From positions 992,001-1,056,000 of the forward strand of contig OX639992.1 of the NCBI GenBank assembly GCA_951828515.1: 64,000 nt of DNA, written 5' to 3'. The stretch comes from an uncultured Poribacteria bacterium. Lineage in GTDB: Bacteria > Poribacteria > WGA-4E > WGA-3G. This document shows, in pieces, positions 51,995-61,083 of the stretch. Under the pieces are notes generated by a model that ran no database searches, was not told the DNA's origin, and saw only the letters and a program-made list of their open reading frames with translations. The position numbers and the translations under genes are program-made. Every line of letters begins with the position of its first letter. Position 1 is the stretch's first letter.

Positions 51995-54439
51995 ATGCTA
52001 GGATTGAACCAAACGCTTGCTAATCCTTTTTATAGTTATAGTTTTGCTTATGGAAACGAGGATAAAGAAGCCGAGGGATATAATAACAGCGGCATTGCTT
52101 ACATCAAAAGAAATGAACTTGAGCAAGCAATCGCATCCTTTAGCAAGGCAATGGAATTGGATCCAAGGTACGCTGATGCCTATTGTAATCGTGGTGTTGT
52201 TTACTACTTCAAAGGCGAGTATGAAAAAGCAATTATGGACTATAACGAGGCGATTGAATTGGATCCGCGCCATGTCGTTACCTACAACAACCGAGGGGTC
52301 GCTTACAGCAATGAAGGTGAACAAGAAAAGGCTATTGGAGATTTTACAAGAGCGATAGAGATTAAATCTGATTATGCTGATGCCTATAATAATCGCGGTA
52401 ATGCTTATGGCAATAAGGGCGAATATGACAGAGCAATTACAGATTATACGAAAGCAATAGAACTCAAAGTTAACTATGCTGAAGCTTATCACAACCGCGG
52501 TAACGCCTATGGTAATAAGTCCGAATATGAAAAAGCGATTGCAAACTATACGAAAGCAATAGAACTCAATACTAAGTTTGCTGATGCTTATCACAATCGC
52601 GCGGTAGCTTACTACAATAGAATGGATTTTGGCAGTGCTATCAAAAATTATACCAAAGCAATAGAACTCAAACCGGATGATGCTAGTGCCTATTATAACC
52701 GTAGCATTGTCTACACGGAAAAGGATAACTTTGATCTTGCTATCCAAGATTCTGCCAGAGCAATAGAACTAAATCCAAATTTTGCCGAAGCCTATCACAA
52801 TCGAGGTGTGGCATACGCGAAAAAGGGCAATTATGATTTTGCCATCAAAGACTATACGAAAGCAATTGAACTCAAACCTGAGTTTACCATCTATTACGAT
52901 CGTGGTCATGCCTATAACAATAAAGGCGATTATGACTGCGCCATCAAAGACTATACCAAAGCAGTAGAACTAAATCCAAATTTCGCCAGTGCCTATATCA
53001 ATCGCGGCAATATTTATAGCGATATAAGTGATTATGAGCGTGCCATTGAGGACTATACGAAAGCAATTAAACTAAACCTCAATCCCGCTGATGCCTACAA
53101 TAACCGTGGGGTAGTTTACGTCAAAAGAGATGACGTTACCCGTGCCTTGGAAGATTATACTAAGGCGATAGAACTAAATCCCAATCGCGATATACCCTAT
53201 TACAATCGCGGTGTGGTGTGGCTACACTTGCAGAAATGGGAGAAAGCTAAAACTGACCTGACCGCTGCTAAGAAAAAGGGTATGGATATCATCGCATCAT
53301 TCCGTGACGGTTACAAAAATGTTGAGGCTTATGAGAAACGATATCGCGTCAAGTTACCGGAAGACATCGCTCTCATGCTAACGCAACGCCGGCGGGATCG
53401 CTATCCGAAGTTACAAAAAGTGTTGGATGCCGATGGCAATCCTATTGAATCACCAAATGTGGTGAATTTACGCGCTCAGCTTCGCAATGCTGGCACGCCT
53501 TTAGGTGAGTACATCAAAACGAAACCGTCTTTCGGTATCAACACCGCACCAATCGAAGCGTTCATCGTAGACAAAGCGACGCGGGACAAACTCATTGCGG
53601 CGCATCCTTCATCCGCCGATATTTTGAAACCGTTTTTGCACGGGCAAGATCTAAGGCGTTGGCATGTTGACACGCCACTGCAGTGGCTTATCTTTGTCCA
53701 CCGCGGTATAGCGATAAATGACTATCCAGCAATCCTGAAGCACTTGGAAAAATACCGAGAATCTCTAAGCAAGCGAAAAGGCAAGCAGGAGTGGTATGAG
53801 CTGCCAGTATCTCTCAGAGATGCAGAGCGTTTTGCACAACCGAAACTGGTCTGCCCGGACACCTATAACCATCAGACTTTCGCTGTTGATACTGCCGGTT
53901 ATTATTACGGCAAAACCGCCTACCTTATCCCAACTGAGGAAACGTGGCTCTGTGGTCTCCTCAATTCCCGCACTGTGGAGTGGTTTTATTCGCAGGTGTC
54001 GAACCAATTGACGATTGATCCGCTTCGGGCACGTAGCGGTCATATACAACAGATTCCGATTCCCGACCTCACGTCAGCACAGAAGGCATTGATCGCCAAA
54101 CTCGTTGATTACCTAATCTATCTCCAGCAGCAGCCAACAACAGACAGCAAAGACTTAAAACATGCTCGTGATGCTATAATGCTCGGATATTTTGAACGGA
54201 TCATTGATGGCTTAATTTATGAGGCATATTTGCCTGAAGACCTGCACAAAGGAGATAAGCACTTCTTTCAACCGTTGCTGGAGGAACAATTGCCTTCATA
54301 TGCGGAAATTCAGGACGATAAAATGACCGTGTTACGAGACCTCTTTGAGCTACTATATGAAAGAACACATCTTGTTCGGCGCAACCTTTACTATCTGGAT
54401 AGTGTCAAAGTTGTCCGCATCATTCAGGATAGACTGTGA
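51995..54439 (+). CDS. TPR array fused to a type IIG restriction specificity domain
   Basis: 814 residues. Residues about 26-432 are twelve near-perfect 34-residue TPR units (AYNNRGNAYGNKGEYDRAI, then DYTKAIEL patterns). After a linker, about 480-700 match the TaqI_C/type IIG target-recognition region: AFIVDKATRDKLI, SADILKPFLHGQDLRRW, FAQPKLVCPD, then ETWLCGLLNSRTVEWFYSQV and HIQQIPIPDL. The last 110 residues have the FERIIDGLIYEAYLPE helical end of such enzymes. No methyltransferase motif (NPPY/F or FxGxG) and no nuclease motif is visible. The stop overlaps the next gene's GTG by four bases (GTGA). I infer a DNA-binding sensor built on TPRs. Confidence 0.8.
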   Translation: MLGLNQTLANPFYSYSFAYGNEDKEAEGYNNSGIAYIKRNELEQAIASFSKAMELDPRYADAYCNRGVVYYFKGEYEKAIMDYNEAIELDPRHVVTYNNRGVAYSNEGEQEKAIGDFTRAIEIKSDYADAYNNRGNAYGNKGEYDRAITDYTKAIELKVNYAEAYHNRGNAYGNKSEYEKAIANYTKAIELNTKFADAYHNRAVAYYNRMDFGSAIKNYTKAIELKPDDASAYYNRSIVYTEKDNFDLAIQDSARAIELNPNFAEAYHNRGVAYAKKGNYDFAIKDYTKAIELKPEFTIYYDRGHAYNNKGDYDCAIKDYTKAVELNPNFASAYINRGNIYSDISDYERAIEDYTKAIKLNLNPADAYNNRGVVYVKRDDVTRALEDYTKAIELNPNRDIPYYNRGVVWLHLQKWEKAKTDLTAAKKKGMDIIASFRDGYKNVEAYEKRYRVKLPEDIALMLTQRRRDRYPKLQKVLDADGNPIESPNVVNLRAQLRNAGTPLGEYIKTKPSFGINTAPIEAFIVDKATRDKLIAAHPSSADILKPFLHGQDLRRWHVDTPLQWLIFVHRGIAINDYPAILKHLEKYRESLSKRKGKQEWYELPVSLRDAERFAQPKLVCPDTYNHQTFAVDTAGYYYGKTAYLIPTEETWLCGLLNSRTVEWFYSQVSNQLTIDPLRARSGHIQQIPIPDLTSAQKALIAKLVDYLIYLQQQPTTDSKDLKHARDAIMLGYFERIIDGLIYEAYLPEDLHKGDKHFFQPLLEEQLPSYAEIQDDKMTVLRDLFELLYERTHLVRRNLYYLDSVKVVRIIQDRL

Positions 54440-55890
54440 AAATAACCGATATTGAAATCAAAAACTTCAGAGCTTTTCCGAAACTCTATCATATCAACTT
54501 ACATAATGCAGGGAAGAACTTATTAATCTACGGTGAAAATGGAAGCGGCAAATCATCGCTGTATCTCGCTTTAAAGTATTTTCTCGAATCCAACGTAAAT
54601 GAAGGCGAAAAGGAAAACAAAAACAGTGAGTTTGAAAACCATCAGAATATCTTTACCAAGGATCCTGGTTATGTCAAACTTCGTTTCCGTTCAGAGCAAC
54701 CACGAAAACAAAGGACCTACGAATGGCCAGAGAGCATTAAAGAGACGAATAACGATCTAATTGTTGAAATATCAAAGGCAAGTGGATTTCTTGACTATAA
54801 AGATCTTCTGGGGGTGCACTATCTCCAACCGGATGGCGAATCCGTGAATGTGTTCAATTTGTTGGTTGGGACGCTTTTAGCAGATACGATTAACCCAGTG
54901 ACAGATAGAACTCTTGCTGAGGCGTGGGATGACATTCAGGAACCCTATCCCCGCAGGAGCGCGAAACATCAAATTGCTTCCCTTAAACAACGCGTAGAAG
55001 TTTTTAACGATGAGTTAGTAAATAGATTAGCAGATCTGCGTCCAAAGGTGCGCGAGATTCTTGGCAAATTTAGATACAACGTTGACCTTAACTTAGATTT
55101 TAAAGGGGTTACATACGATCAAAAGAACAAAACTCTTGAGAACCAGCAGATTTTATTAAACGTCAAGTTCTTTGATAAAGATATTTCTGAACGTTATCTT
55201 TTACTGAACGAAGCGAAGTTGTCAGCAATTGCTATTGCCATCTATCTTTCATCAATCCTACTTCTACCAGACCCAAAAAGCGGACTAAGAATTCTTGCTC
55301 TGGATGATATCTTAATCGGTTTGGATATGTCAAACCGCCTGCCGGTACTTGATATTCTTCTGGACAAGGAGTATTTCTTAAACTACCAAATCTTTTTGAC
55401 AACTTACGATAAGGCATGGTACGAGATTGTCAAACAACGCACATCCCATATTGGAAAGTGGAAATCTGTTGAATTCTATTTCTCGGAAACCGATGAGTAC
55501 GAAATGCCGGTATACAAGGAAGATGCGCCATACTTGAAAAAAGCAAAAGAATATTTTGATGCCAGCGACTATAAAGCCTGTGCAGTCTATCTTCGGACCG
55601 CTTTTGAAGCAATAATCAAGAGATTTTGTGATAAAAGGAATCTCCGGGTCAGGTACTGTGAAAATCCCAAGCAGTTGACGAGTAAAGATTTCTGGGATCC
55701 TATAAAAACTGGAATCAGAAGGAATGGTACTTCTTTTTTACAAGCGACACTCATTAGGGAAATTGAATTGTATCGTAGTATTATCCTAAATCCCCTCAAC
55801 CACGCCGCCATCGCAAATATCCCCAGAAGAGAAATTGAGGAAGCTATTAATGCGGTAGAGGAGCTTGAAACTGCATTAGCAAAGGCTTAA
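54436..55890 (+). CDS. RecF/SMC-like ATPase with helical C-terminal domain
   Basis: 484 residues, GTG start overlapping the TPR gene stop. MKITDIEIKNFRAFPKLY and Walker A YGENGSGKSS (about 32-41) mark the RecF/SMC class. A signature-like LLLNEAKLSAIAIAIYLSS (about 256-274) and Walker B LRILALDDILIGLD (about 287-300) complete the head; there is almost no coiled coil between them. Residues about 370-484 form a separate helical domain (YLKKAKEYFDASDYKACAVY, FEAIIKRFCDKRN, REIEEAINAVEEL), possibly HEPN-related, but without a clear Rx4-6H motif. Tight coupling implies it acts with the TPR-recognition protein. Confidence 0.85.
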   Translation: MKITDIEIKNFRAFPKLYHINLHNAGKNLLIYGENGSGKSSLYLALKYFLESNVNEGEKENKNSEFENHQNIFTKDPGYVKLRFRSEQPRKQRTYEWPESIKETNNDLIVEISKASGFLDYKDLLGVHYLQPDGESVNVFNLLVGTLLADTINPVTDRTLAEAWDDIQEPYPRRSAKHQIASLKQRVEVFNDELVNRLADLRPKVREILGKFRYNVDLNLDFKGVTYDQKNKTLENQQILLNVKFFDKDISERYLLLNEAKLSAIAIAIYLSSILLLPDPKSGLRILALDDILIGLDMSNRLPVLDILLDKEYFLNYQIFLTTYDKAWYEIVKQRTSHIGKWKSVEFYFSETDEYEMPVYKEDAPYLKKAKEYFDASDYKACAVYLRTAFEAIIKRFCDKRNLRVRYCENPKQLTSKDFWDPIKTGIRRNGTSFLQATLIREIELYRSIILNPLNHAAIANIPRREIEEAINAVEELETALAKA

Positions 55891-55930
55891 ACTATTGAAA
55901 AGATACAGATTATAGAGAAAAAAGAGAAAA

Positions 55931-56338
55931 ATGACAAAAGAACTCAATCAAGAGTGTGCCGAGACATATTACAATCGCGGGTTGGCTCATAGCAAAAAGG
56001 GCGCAGTTGAACTTGCTATTGAAGACTTTAACAAAGCGATAGCACTGAATCCAAATTTTGCCGAGGCGCATTACCAACGAGGTATTGCCTATCGCATAAA
56101 AGGCGATTATAAACTTGCCATCACAGACTATACCAAAGCGATAGAAATTGAACCCAATAATGCTGATGCCTATTACAGACGTAGCAGGGCTTGGTTACAC
56201 CTCGGAGAAGAGGAAAAAGCAAAATCTGATATGACAATCGCCAGCAGTATCGGGATAAACAGTAAAACAGCCTTAGACGAGATACTACGCGACTACGATC
56301 GCGCATGGAAAACCCTCGGCAACATTTCAGACATTTGA
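55931..56338 (+). CDS. Small TPR protein
   Basis: 135 residues with three TPR units (AETYYNRGLAHSKKGAVELA, AEAHYQRGIAYRIKGDYKLA, ADAYYRRSRAWLHLGEEEKA) and a short helical tail. ATG 40 bases after the ATPase stop, with AGAGAA upstream. The units resemble those of the 814-residue protein, including its last WLHL..WEKAK unit, so duplication is likely. It may compete with or bridge the larger TPR protein. Confidence 0.75.
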   Translation: MTKELNQECAETYYNRGLAHSKKGAVELAIEDFNKAIALNPNFAEAHYQRGIAYRIKGDYKLAITDYTKAIEIEPNNADAYYRRSRAWLHLGEEEKAKSDMTIASSIGINSKTALDEILRDYDRAWKTLGNISDI

Positions 56339-56818
56339 CAATTGAAGATATTTCTGCATCACCAAGGATCCCGCTGCTGATTATCAATAGTGGAACTGAC
56401 TCCAAATCTATCCTTCCAAACCCCTCTATGATTATTTAGTTTTTCACTTTCTAAACCGTTTTGGTTGGAGAGTCGCGACCCGGAGGTCGTTCCTACAGAA
56501 GAACTAAGTGACCCTAAAATTATCAATATTGACTTGACAAAATTTTATGTAAAATGATAAACTGACTTCAAACACGGGAAACCCGGAATTTATCCCCTTA
56601 GTTCTTAAAGTTCAGTAACTCTACGCTAAAGCGTGGAGATTGTAGAATATCCGCAGCTAAGCGGGGACCCTGCAACGTGAGACGCTGAATAGAGTAATAT
56701 ATCGTAAATCTTGTGGTGGCACACAACAAGATGTTTCGGATGCTCCCCAAGTCTGATTCCTCTCTGATTTGCGATCTCGATGGGGCAACACACACCCTGT
56801 AAAGGAGAATACAAACTT
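56339..56818. other. Intergenic region with inverted repeat block and omega-RNA-like leader
   Basis: An inverted copy of repeat block 2 (GTCGCGACCCGGAGGTCG, about 56473-56490) is followed by a TTGACA at 56534-56539 with a poor -10 (GATAAA) and then by the structured leader described separately. Confidence 0.5.
56580..56815 (+). ncRNA. Omega-RNA-like structured leader of the IscB relic
   Basis: The 240 bases before the IscB-like start form repeated hairpins: CTCTACGC-TAAA-GCGTGGAG (about 56619-56638), CCGC-AGCTAA-GCGG (about 56651-56664), TTGTGGTGGCACACAACAAG (about 56709-56728) and GATGCTCCCC paired with GATGGGGC. Guide RNAs of IscB elements are encoded directly upstream of the protein and have this type of leader. 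Boundaries and function are inferred; the protein is broken, so the RNA may be a fossil or act in trans. Confidence 0.55.
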
Positions 56819-57327
56819 ATGTTTGTGCCTGTAGAAACGAAAGATGGTCAACGGTTGATGCCAATGCATGCTGCACGCGCAAGGAAACTTGTCGAGCGTG
56901 GAGAGGCAACACCTTATTTTAACAATGGTATATTTTGTATTAGACTCAACAAAGAACCTTCAGATAGAGAAACCCAAGATATTGCTGTTGGTGTGGATCC
57001 TGGTAGTAAGAAGGAAGGTTTTACGGTAAAGTCGGAGAAACATACCTATTTGAATGTGCAGGCGGATGCTCACGATAAAGAAGGAACTTACACAGAGAAG
57101 TTGCCAAGAAAGGTGGTAAACGTCCACGATATGGCGGAACAAGATGTCTGGGTCGGACGAAAGGGACATTGGTTAGAAGTGTCCGGTGGGGATTATGTTG
57201 GATTAGTGGTCATCAAAAGGGTAAGATTAATCTTACACAGATGGAAACTGGTAAACAGAGACCTACACAAAAACCTGAGACTTTTCATTTACTGAAACGA
57301 CTCAATTTTAGGTACAAATCCGCCTAA
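56819..57327 (+). pseudogene. IscB-family RNA-guided nuclease, internally deleted
   Basis: N-terminal 90 residues read MFVPVETKDGQRLMPMHAAR, RKLVERGEATPYF, FCIRLN and AVGVDPGSKKEGFTVKS: the PLMP domain and first RuvC segment of IscB/IsrB proteins. After about 57070 the frame changes. In the new frame, residues ending at the stop at 57327 read KGGKRPRYGGTRC, KGTLVRSVRWGLCWISG and KGKINLTQMETGKQR, like the family's C-terminal target-interaction end. The bridge helix, RuvC-II/III and HNH parts are missing. Not a working nuclease. Confidence 0.7.
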
Positions 57328-57386
57328 ACAATCTCAAGTAGAACACAACAATATTACTTTACAATTAACATTACAATTCTAAAGAA

Positions 57387-57434
57387 GCAGAGGAAACCAC
57401 ATCTCCAAGCTAAAACATGGAGTTTTGCCTCTGC
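57387..57434 (+). other. Hairpin at the right end of the IscB-like element
   Basis: GCAGAGGAAAC (57387-57397) pairs with GTTTTGCCTCTGC (57422-57434), with an inner CTCCA/TGGAG stem. It lies 27 bases before the start of the isomerase-like gene, so the element sits in that gene's control region. Confidence 0.6.
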
Positions 57435-57460
57435 AGAGAATGATAAAGAAAGGAAGCAAT

Positions 57461-58567
57461 ATGGCATCACAAAGTGAACTAAAGTCAATGCTAAACGCAC
57501 CTGTCGCCTTAGCACCGAACACCTACCTGCATTTCTACAATGGTGGGAAACTCCGTGCTGAGTTTATGGGTGAACCCGATCCGAAAGATGATTATTACTC
57601 CGAAGAATGGATCTTCTCGACAAACCGGGCAATCACCCCCGGCAGAGAAAATCCACCCGACAAAGGACTCAGTCGTATCCAACTTCCCAGTGGTGAGGTC
57701 GTCCTCTTGAAAGCACTGCTGGACGCATTTCCAGAAGATACACTCGGTAGCGCACACATCGACAAATACGGTACTGAATTAGGTGTACTTCTCAAAATTT
57801 TTGATGTCGGCGAAGGCGCGCATATCCCTATCCATTGGCATCCAAACCCCGATTTCTCGCAAAAACACCTCAATTCACCCTTCGGCAAGAATGAAGCGTG
57901 GATCCTCATCGGTACACGTCCGGGCGCGAAGGCATGGATAGGGTGGAAAGAAGCAATAGACAAGGCAGAATTCCGTCGCCTGATGGAAGCACAAGATGTG
58001 CCGACACTACGCAGCCTTATGCACGTTGTTGAACCGAAGGTTGGCGAAGTCTATTTTTTACGCACCCCGATTGTCCATTCACTCGGTACAGGACTCTGTG
58101 TGCTCGAACCACAAGAACCTACCGACTGGAATATCCTCGCGGAATGGGAAGGTTTTCCGTTTGAAAGAGATGATGGTCACCTCGGACTCGGATGGGATCT
58201 CGCTGTAGATGCCGCTGAGTTTGATAAATTGGAGCTGGACTATCTTAACAACTACATCCGACGCACGCCAGAACTCGTCCGGGCGGAAGGCGATAACCGA
58301 GAAGATCGAATCGTGCCAGAGGAAGCCTCGAAATTCTTTGGATGCTCACGTCTAACAGTGGATTCTACGCTGAGTATGCCAGCAGACAAGGGGTTTTATG
58401 CGCTCGTGACTCTGGGCGGCGAAGGTGTACTGCGTGGGGATTTTGAAGATGTTCCGCTCAAACGCGGCAAATCTGTCTTTATCCCGCGATGCTTGTCCAG
58501 TTACGTCATCGTTAGCACTGGCGATACACCCATGGAGATCATCTGTTGTTATCCCCCGAGTCTTTAA
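57461..58567 (+). CDS. Phosphomannose-isomerase-like cupin (type I)
   Basis: 368 residues from the ATG at 57461 behind AAAGGAAG; the longer frame from 57425 runs through the IscB-element hairpin. Metal-site features of ManA: HIPIHWHPNPDF (paired His), FGKNEAWILIGTRPGA (Glu) and RTPIVHSLGTGLCVLEPQ (His). The C-terminal cupin (GKSVFIPRCLSSYVI) is complete. Expected reaction: mannose-6-phosphate/fructose-6-phosphate or related sugar isomerisation with Zn. Confidence 0.85.
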   Translation: MASQSELKSMLNAPVALAPNTYLHFYNGGKLRAEFMGEPDPKDDYYSEEWIFSTNRAITPGRENPPDKGLSRIQLPSGEVVLLKALLDAFPEDTLGSAHIDKYGTELGVLLKIFDVGEGAHIPIHWHPNPDFSQKHLNSPFGKNEAWILIGTRPGAKAWIGWKEAIDKAEFRRLMEAQDVPTLRSLMHVVEPKVGEVYFLRTPIVHSLGTGLCVLEPQEPTDWNILAEWEGFPFERDDGHLGLGWDLAVDAAEFDKLELDYLNNYIRRTPELVRAEGDNREDRIVPEEASKFFGCSRLTVDSTLSMPADKGFYALVTLGGEGVLRGDFEDVPLKRGKSVFIPRCLSSYVIVSTGDTPMEIICCYPPSL

Positions 58568-58607
58568 GTTATTAGGTACGCCCCGTGTGCCGTAACAGTA
58601 GCACGCA

Positions 58608-59825
58608 ATGTTAGATTTTAAACCCCCCAAGCCGAATACGGCTCTCATTCAGGTTGCGAAAGGACTCGTCCCGTTTATCAACCGCTTGTTTTTGAAGGGG
58701 TTAACGCTGGATGTAGATGCAGAGTCCATTGCTCGTCTAAAAAAAGTAGATGGACATCCGACTGTATTAGCCCCGAATCACGCGGCGCGCGCCGATCCTG
58801 CTGTTATGTTCTGCTTGTCCAAACGGCTCTCTCAGCAGTACTACTATATGAGTGCACGCGAGAGCTATGGCAAAGGAAAATTCGATGGCTTACGCGGTTT
58901 TCTGATGCAACGGTTCGGGGCGTATTCCATCGTGCGTGGCACCGCCGACCGGAACGCATTCCGCACAACGCGGGAACTCCTGTCAAAAGGCAACTCGTCC
59001 CTTGTTATCTTCGCTGAAGGCGAAATCTCACGGCAGAATGATACTGTCATGCGCTTTGAAAGGGGTATTGTTCAGCTCTGCTTCTGGGCTGTGGACGATA
59101 TGGCGAAGGCGAGTGTTGATAAACCGCTGTATGTGGTTCCGATCGGGATCAAATACCATTATCCACAGGACATGTGGGGCGACATTGATGCCGCCCTCAC
59201 GGAATTGGAGCGGAACATTCTCCCATCTGCGGATCGAACGCCGATTGAACGTTACGAGCGGTTACGGCGTATCGGTGTCGCGATCTTCAAAACGCTTGCA
59301 ACTGAATATCAGTATAAAGTGGACGAGACCCTGCCACTTGATGTGCACATCCAGAAGCTGAAAGAGCAAATCTTGTCCCATGCTGAACAGATCATGGGTA
59401 TCCACTCTGAAGCGGATGTTCTCACGAGGGTGCGGGCGTTGAAAAATTTAGTCGATGCTGAAGTCTATAAAGACATTGAGCAGATGACGGAGTACGAACG
59501 GAAGATACATGAAGAACTGCTCCAGAAATTCCAACGATTCTATCCTGACCTGGAGCGGTTAATTAATTTTATAGCGATTTCAGATGGATATGTCGCAGAA
59601 GAACGCTCACCAGAGCGGTTTCTTGAAGTGATTGTGCGTCTGGAGAGAGAAGTCTTTGGTACGTCAAAAATTCGGGGACCGCGGGTCGCATCCGTCCGTG
59701 TTGGTGAACCCAAAAATCTCCGAGAATGTTACGATACCTACAAGGCACAGAAAAGAGAAACGGTGGAGCAGGTAACCCTTGAACTTGAAACAACCGTTCG
59801 GAGGTTAGTCACGGGTGCATCGTAA
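58608..59825 (+). CDS. PlsC-type acyltransferase
   Basis: 405 residues. Acyltransferase blocks: NHAARADPAVMF (the NHx4D catalytic pair, about 57-68), RGTADRNAFRTT (block II), VIFAEGEISRQND (FxEG block III, about 133-145) and VVPIGIKYHYP (block IV). A long helical C-terminal extension (about 220-405) is unusual for 1-acylglycerol-3-phosphate acyltransferases and may be a membrane-binding or partner domain. A degenerate REP-like string lies just upstream (58571-58596). Confidence 0.82.
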   Translation: MLDFKPPKPNTALIQVAKGLVPFINRLFLKGLTLDVDAESIARLKKVDGHPTVLAPNHAARADPAVMFCLSKRLSQQYYYMSARESYGKGKFDGLRGFLMQRFGAYSIVRGTADRNAFRTTRELLSKGNSSLVIFAEGEISRQNDTVMRFERGIVQLCFWAVDDMAKASVDKPLYVVPIGIKYHYPQDMWGDIDAALTELERNILPSADRTPIERYERLRRIGVAIFKTLATEYQYKVDETLPLDVHIQKLKEQILSHAEQIMGIHSEADVLTRVRALKNLVDAEVYKDIEQMTEYERKIHEELLQKFQRFYPDLERLINFIAISDGYVAEERSPERFLEVIVRLEREVFGTSKIRGPRVASVRVGEPKNLRECYDTYKAQKRETVEQVTLELETTVRRLVTGAS

Positions 59826-59844
59826 TTACGTTATAACACGAAAC

Positions 59845-59937
59845 CCGTAGCCCGTAATGAAATGGAGGGCGACTCTATAGAGTAGGATGTCAAAGTTCTC
59901 ACCTGCGTCGTTCCTCCGCAAGGTAAAATTAAAAGGG
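59845..59937 (+). repeat. Leader-type dispersed repeat before the isomerase at 59946
   Basis: Begins CCCGTAGCCCGTAATGAAAT and ends CCGCAAGGTAAAATTAAAA, followed by GGGAGAAAAAC and the ATG. Confidence 0.75.
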
Positions 59938-59945
59938 AGAAAAAC

Positions 59946-60860
59946 ATGGCAAAAAAATTGTCGATTGGAAGTTGGGCGTATGCCTTTGGTCCCTATGAAG
60001 AGAATCCTATTCCGTTTGATACCGTCGTCAAGACGCTCAGCGAACTTGAATTCGATGGTATTGAAATCGGGGCGTTTAAACCGCATATCGACATTAACGA
60101 TTATCCGATGAAAAGCGACCGAGATGCCGTTAGAGGTTTGATTTCCTATTACGGCTTGGAAGTCTCTGGATTAGCCGCTGACTTCTGGTCGCACCCGGGT
60201 CCCGCTACGGATGAGGGGCAAGAAGACGATAGATACTACAAATTGTTCAAAGAGAGTCTCCAACTCGCCCTTGACCTCGGATCGCCTGCGATTCGTGTGG
60301 ATACAGTGGATGATCCCGAAAAAGGGATTCCTGGCGTTGAGCCTGAGAAAGCCTGGGATCGGATCGTCTCCGTCTGGAGACGCTGTGCACAAGTCGCCGA
60401 AGATCACGGTGTGTTGATGCTCTGGGAATTTGAACCCGGATTTATGTTCAACAAACCCAGCGACATTGTCAATATGCCACAGGCAGTGGGTCATCCCAAT
60501 TTCCAGGTGATGTTTGATACCTGTCATGCACAAATGTGTGCAGTTGTCGGTGCCCGGCAGCCCGGAGAGCAGGAGATCCTCGGCGATAATGGGGTCATTG
60601 ACCTGGCACGTCAGTTAAAAGGACAGATCGGTCACTTCCACCTCATTGATTCCGACAACACGCTCCATGGCGACGAAACAAGCACCCACGCACCTTTCGG
60701 AGACGGTGTGCTTGATTTTGACGCGATTATTCCGGTCATCATGGATGAGACTGGGTACGACGGTGATTGGTTCTCTATTGATCTCTGTTTCTGGCCCAAC
60801 GCGTGGGATGTCACGGAAGACGCAAAGAAATTCCTGACCCCCTATTTGGAACGGTATTAA
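59946..60860 (+). CDS. Sugar phosphate isomerase/epimerase (TIM barrel)
   Basis: 304 residues. Opening KLSIGSWAYAFG and SELEFDGIEIGAF; then GVLMLWEFEPGFMFN with the Glu ligand, VMFDTCHAQMCAVVG with Asp and His, QIGHFHLIDSDNTLHG with His, and GYDGDWFSIDLCFW with the last Glu/Asp site. All four metal ligands are present, so it is probably active. Closest in type to hydroxypyruvate-isomerase/inosose epimerase relatives. The leader repeat supplies part of its translation start. Confidence 0.85.
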   Translation: MAKKLSIGSWAYAFGPYEENPIPFDTVVKTLSELEFDGIEIGAFKPHIDINDYPMKSDRDAVRGLISYYGLEVSGLAADFWSHPGPATDEGQEDDRYYKLFKESLQLALDLGSPAIRVDTVDDPEKGIPGVEPEKAWDRIVSVWRRCAQVAEDHGVLMLWEFEPGFMFNKPSDIVNMPQAVGHPNFQVMFDTCHAQMCAVVGARQPGEQEILGDNGVIDLARQLKGQIGHFHLIDSDNTLHGDETSTHAPFGDGVLDFDAIIPVIMDETGYDGDWFSIDLCFWPNAWDVTEDAKKFLTPYLERY

Positions 60861-60994
60861 GGCTTTTCCTTTCTGGACACTGGGTCTGTGTGCCATCACA
60901 TTACGCGCAGGTTCTGGGTTAAATCGCCAGGGCTTGTCGTATAATTTGTATAGGGTCGAGATCCCTCGCCCCTATATGTAGGTTTAACGAAACC

Positions 60995-61083
60995 ATAGCC
61001 CGTAAGCGTAGCGGAGGGCGGATCTACGGAGAGGATCGTTGGTCATGCTACTTACCTGACCGACCCGCAAGGTATAATTAAAA
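60995..61083 (+). repeat. Leader-type dispersed repeat abutting nadC
   Basis: GCCCGTAAGCGTAGCGGAGG through CCCGCAAGGTATAATTAAAA directly to the nadC ATG at 61084. Confidence 0.78.

Noticed and set aside
52000-53280. DNA-level tandem repeat in the TPR region
   Set aside because: The period of about 102 bases is just the 34-residue TPR unit; third positions vary, so it is a protein repeat and not a CRISPR or satellite.
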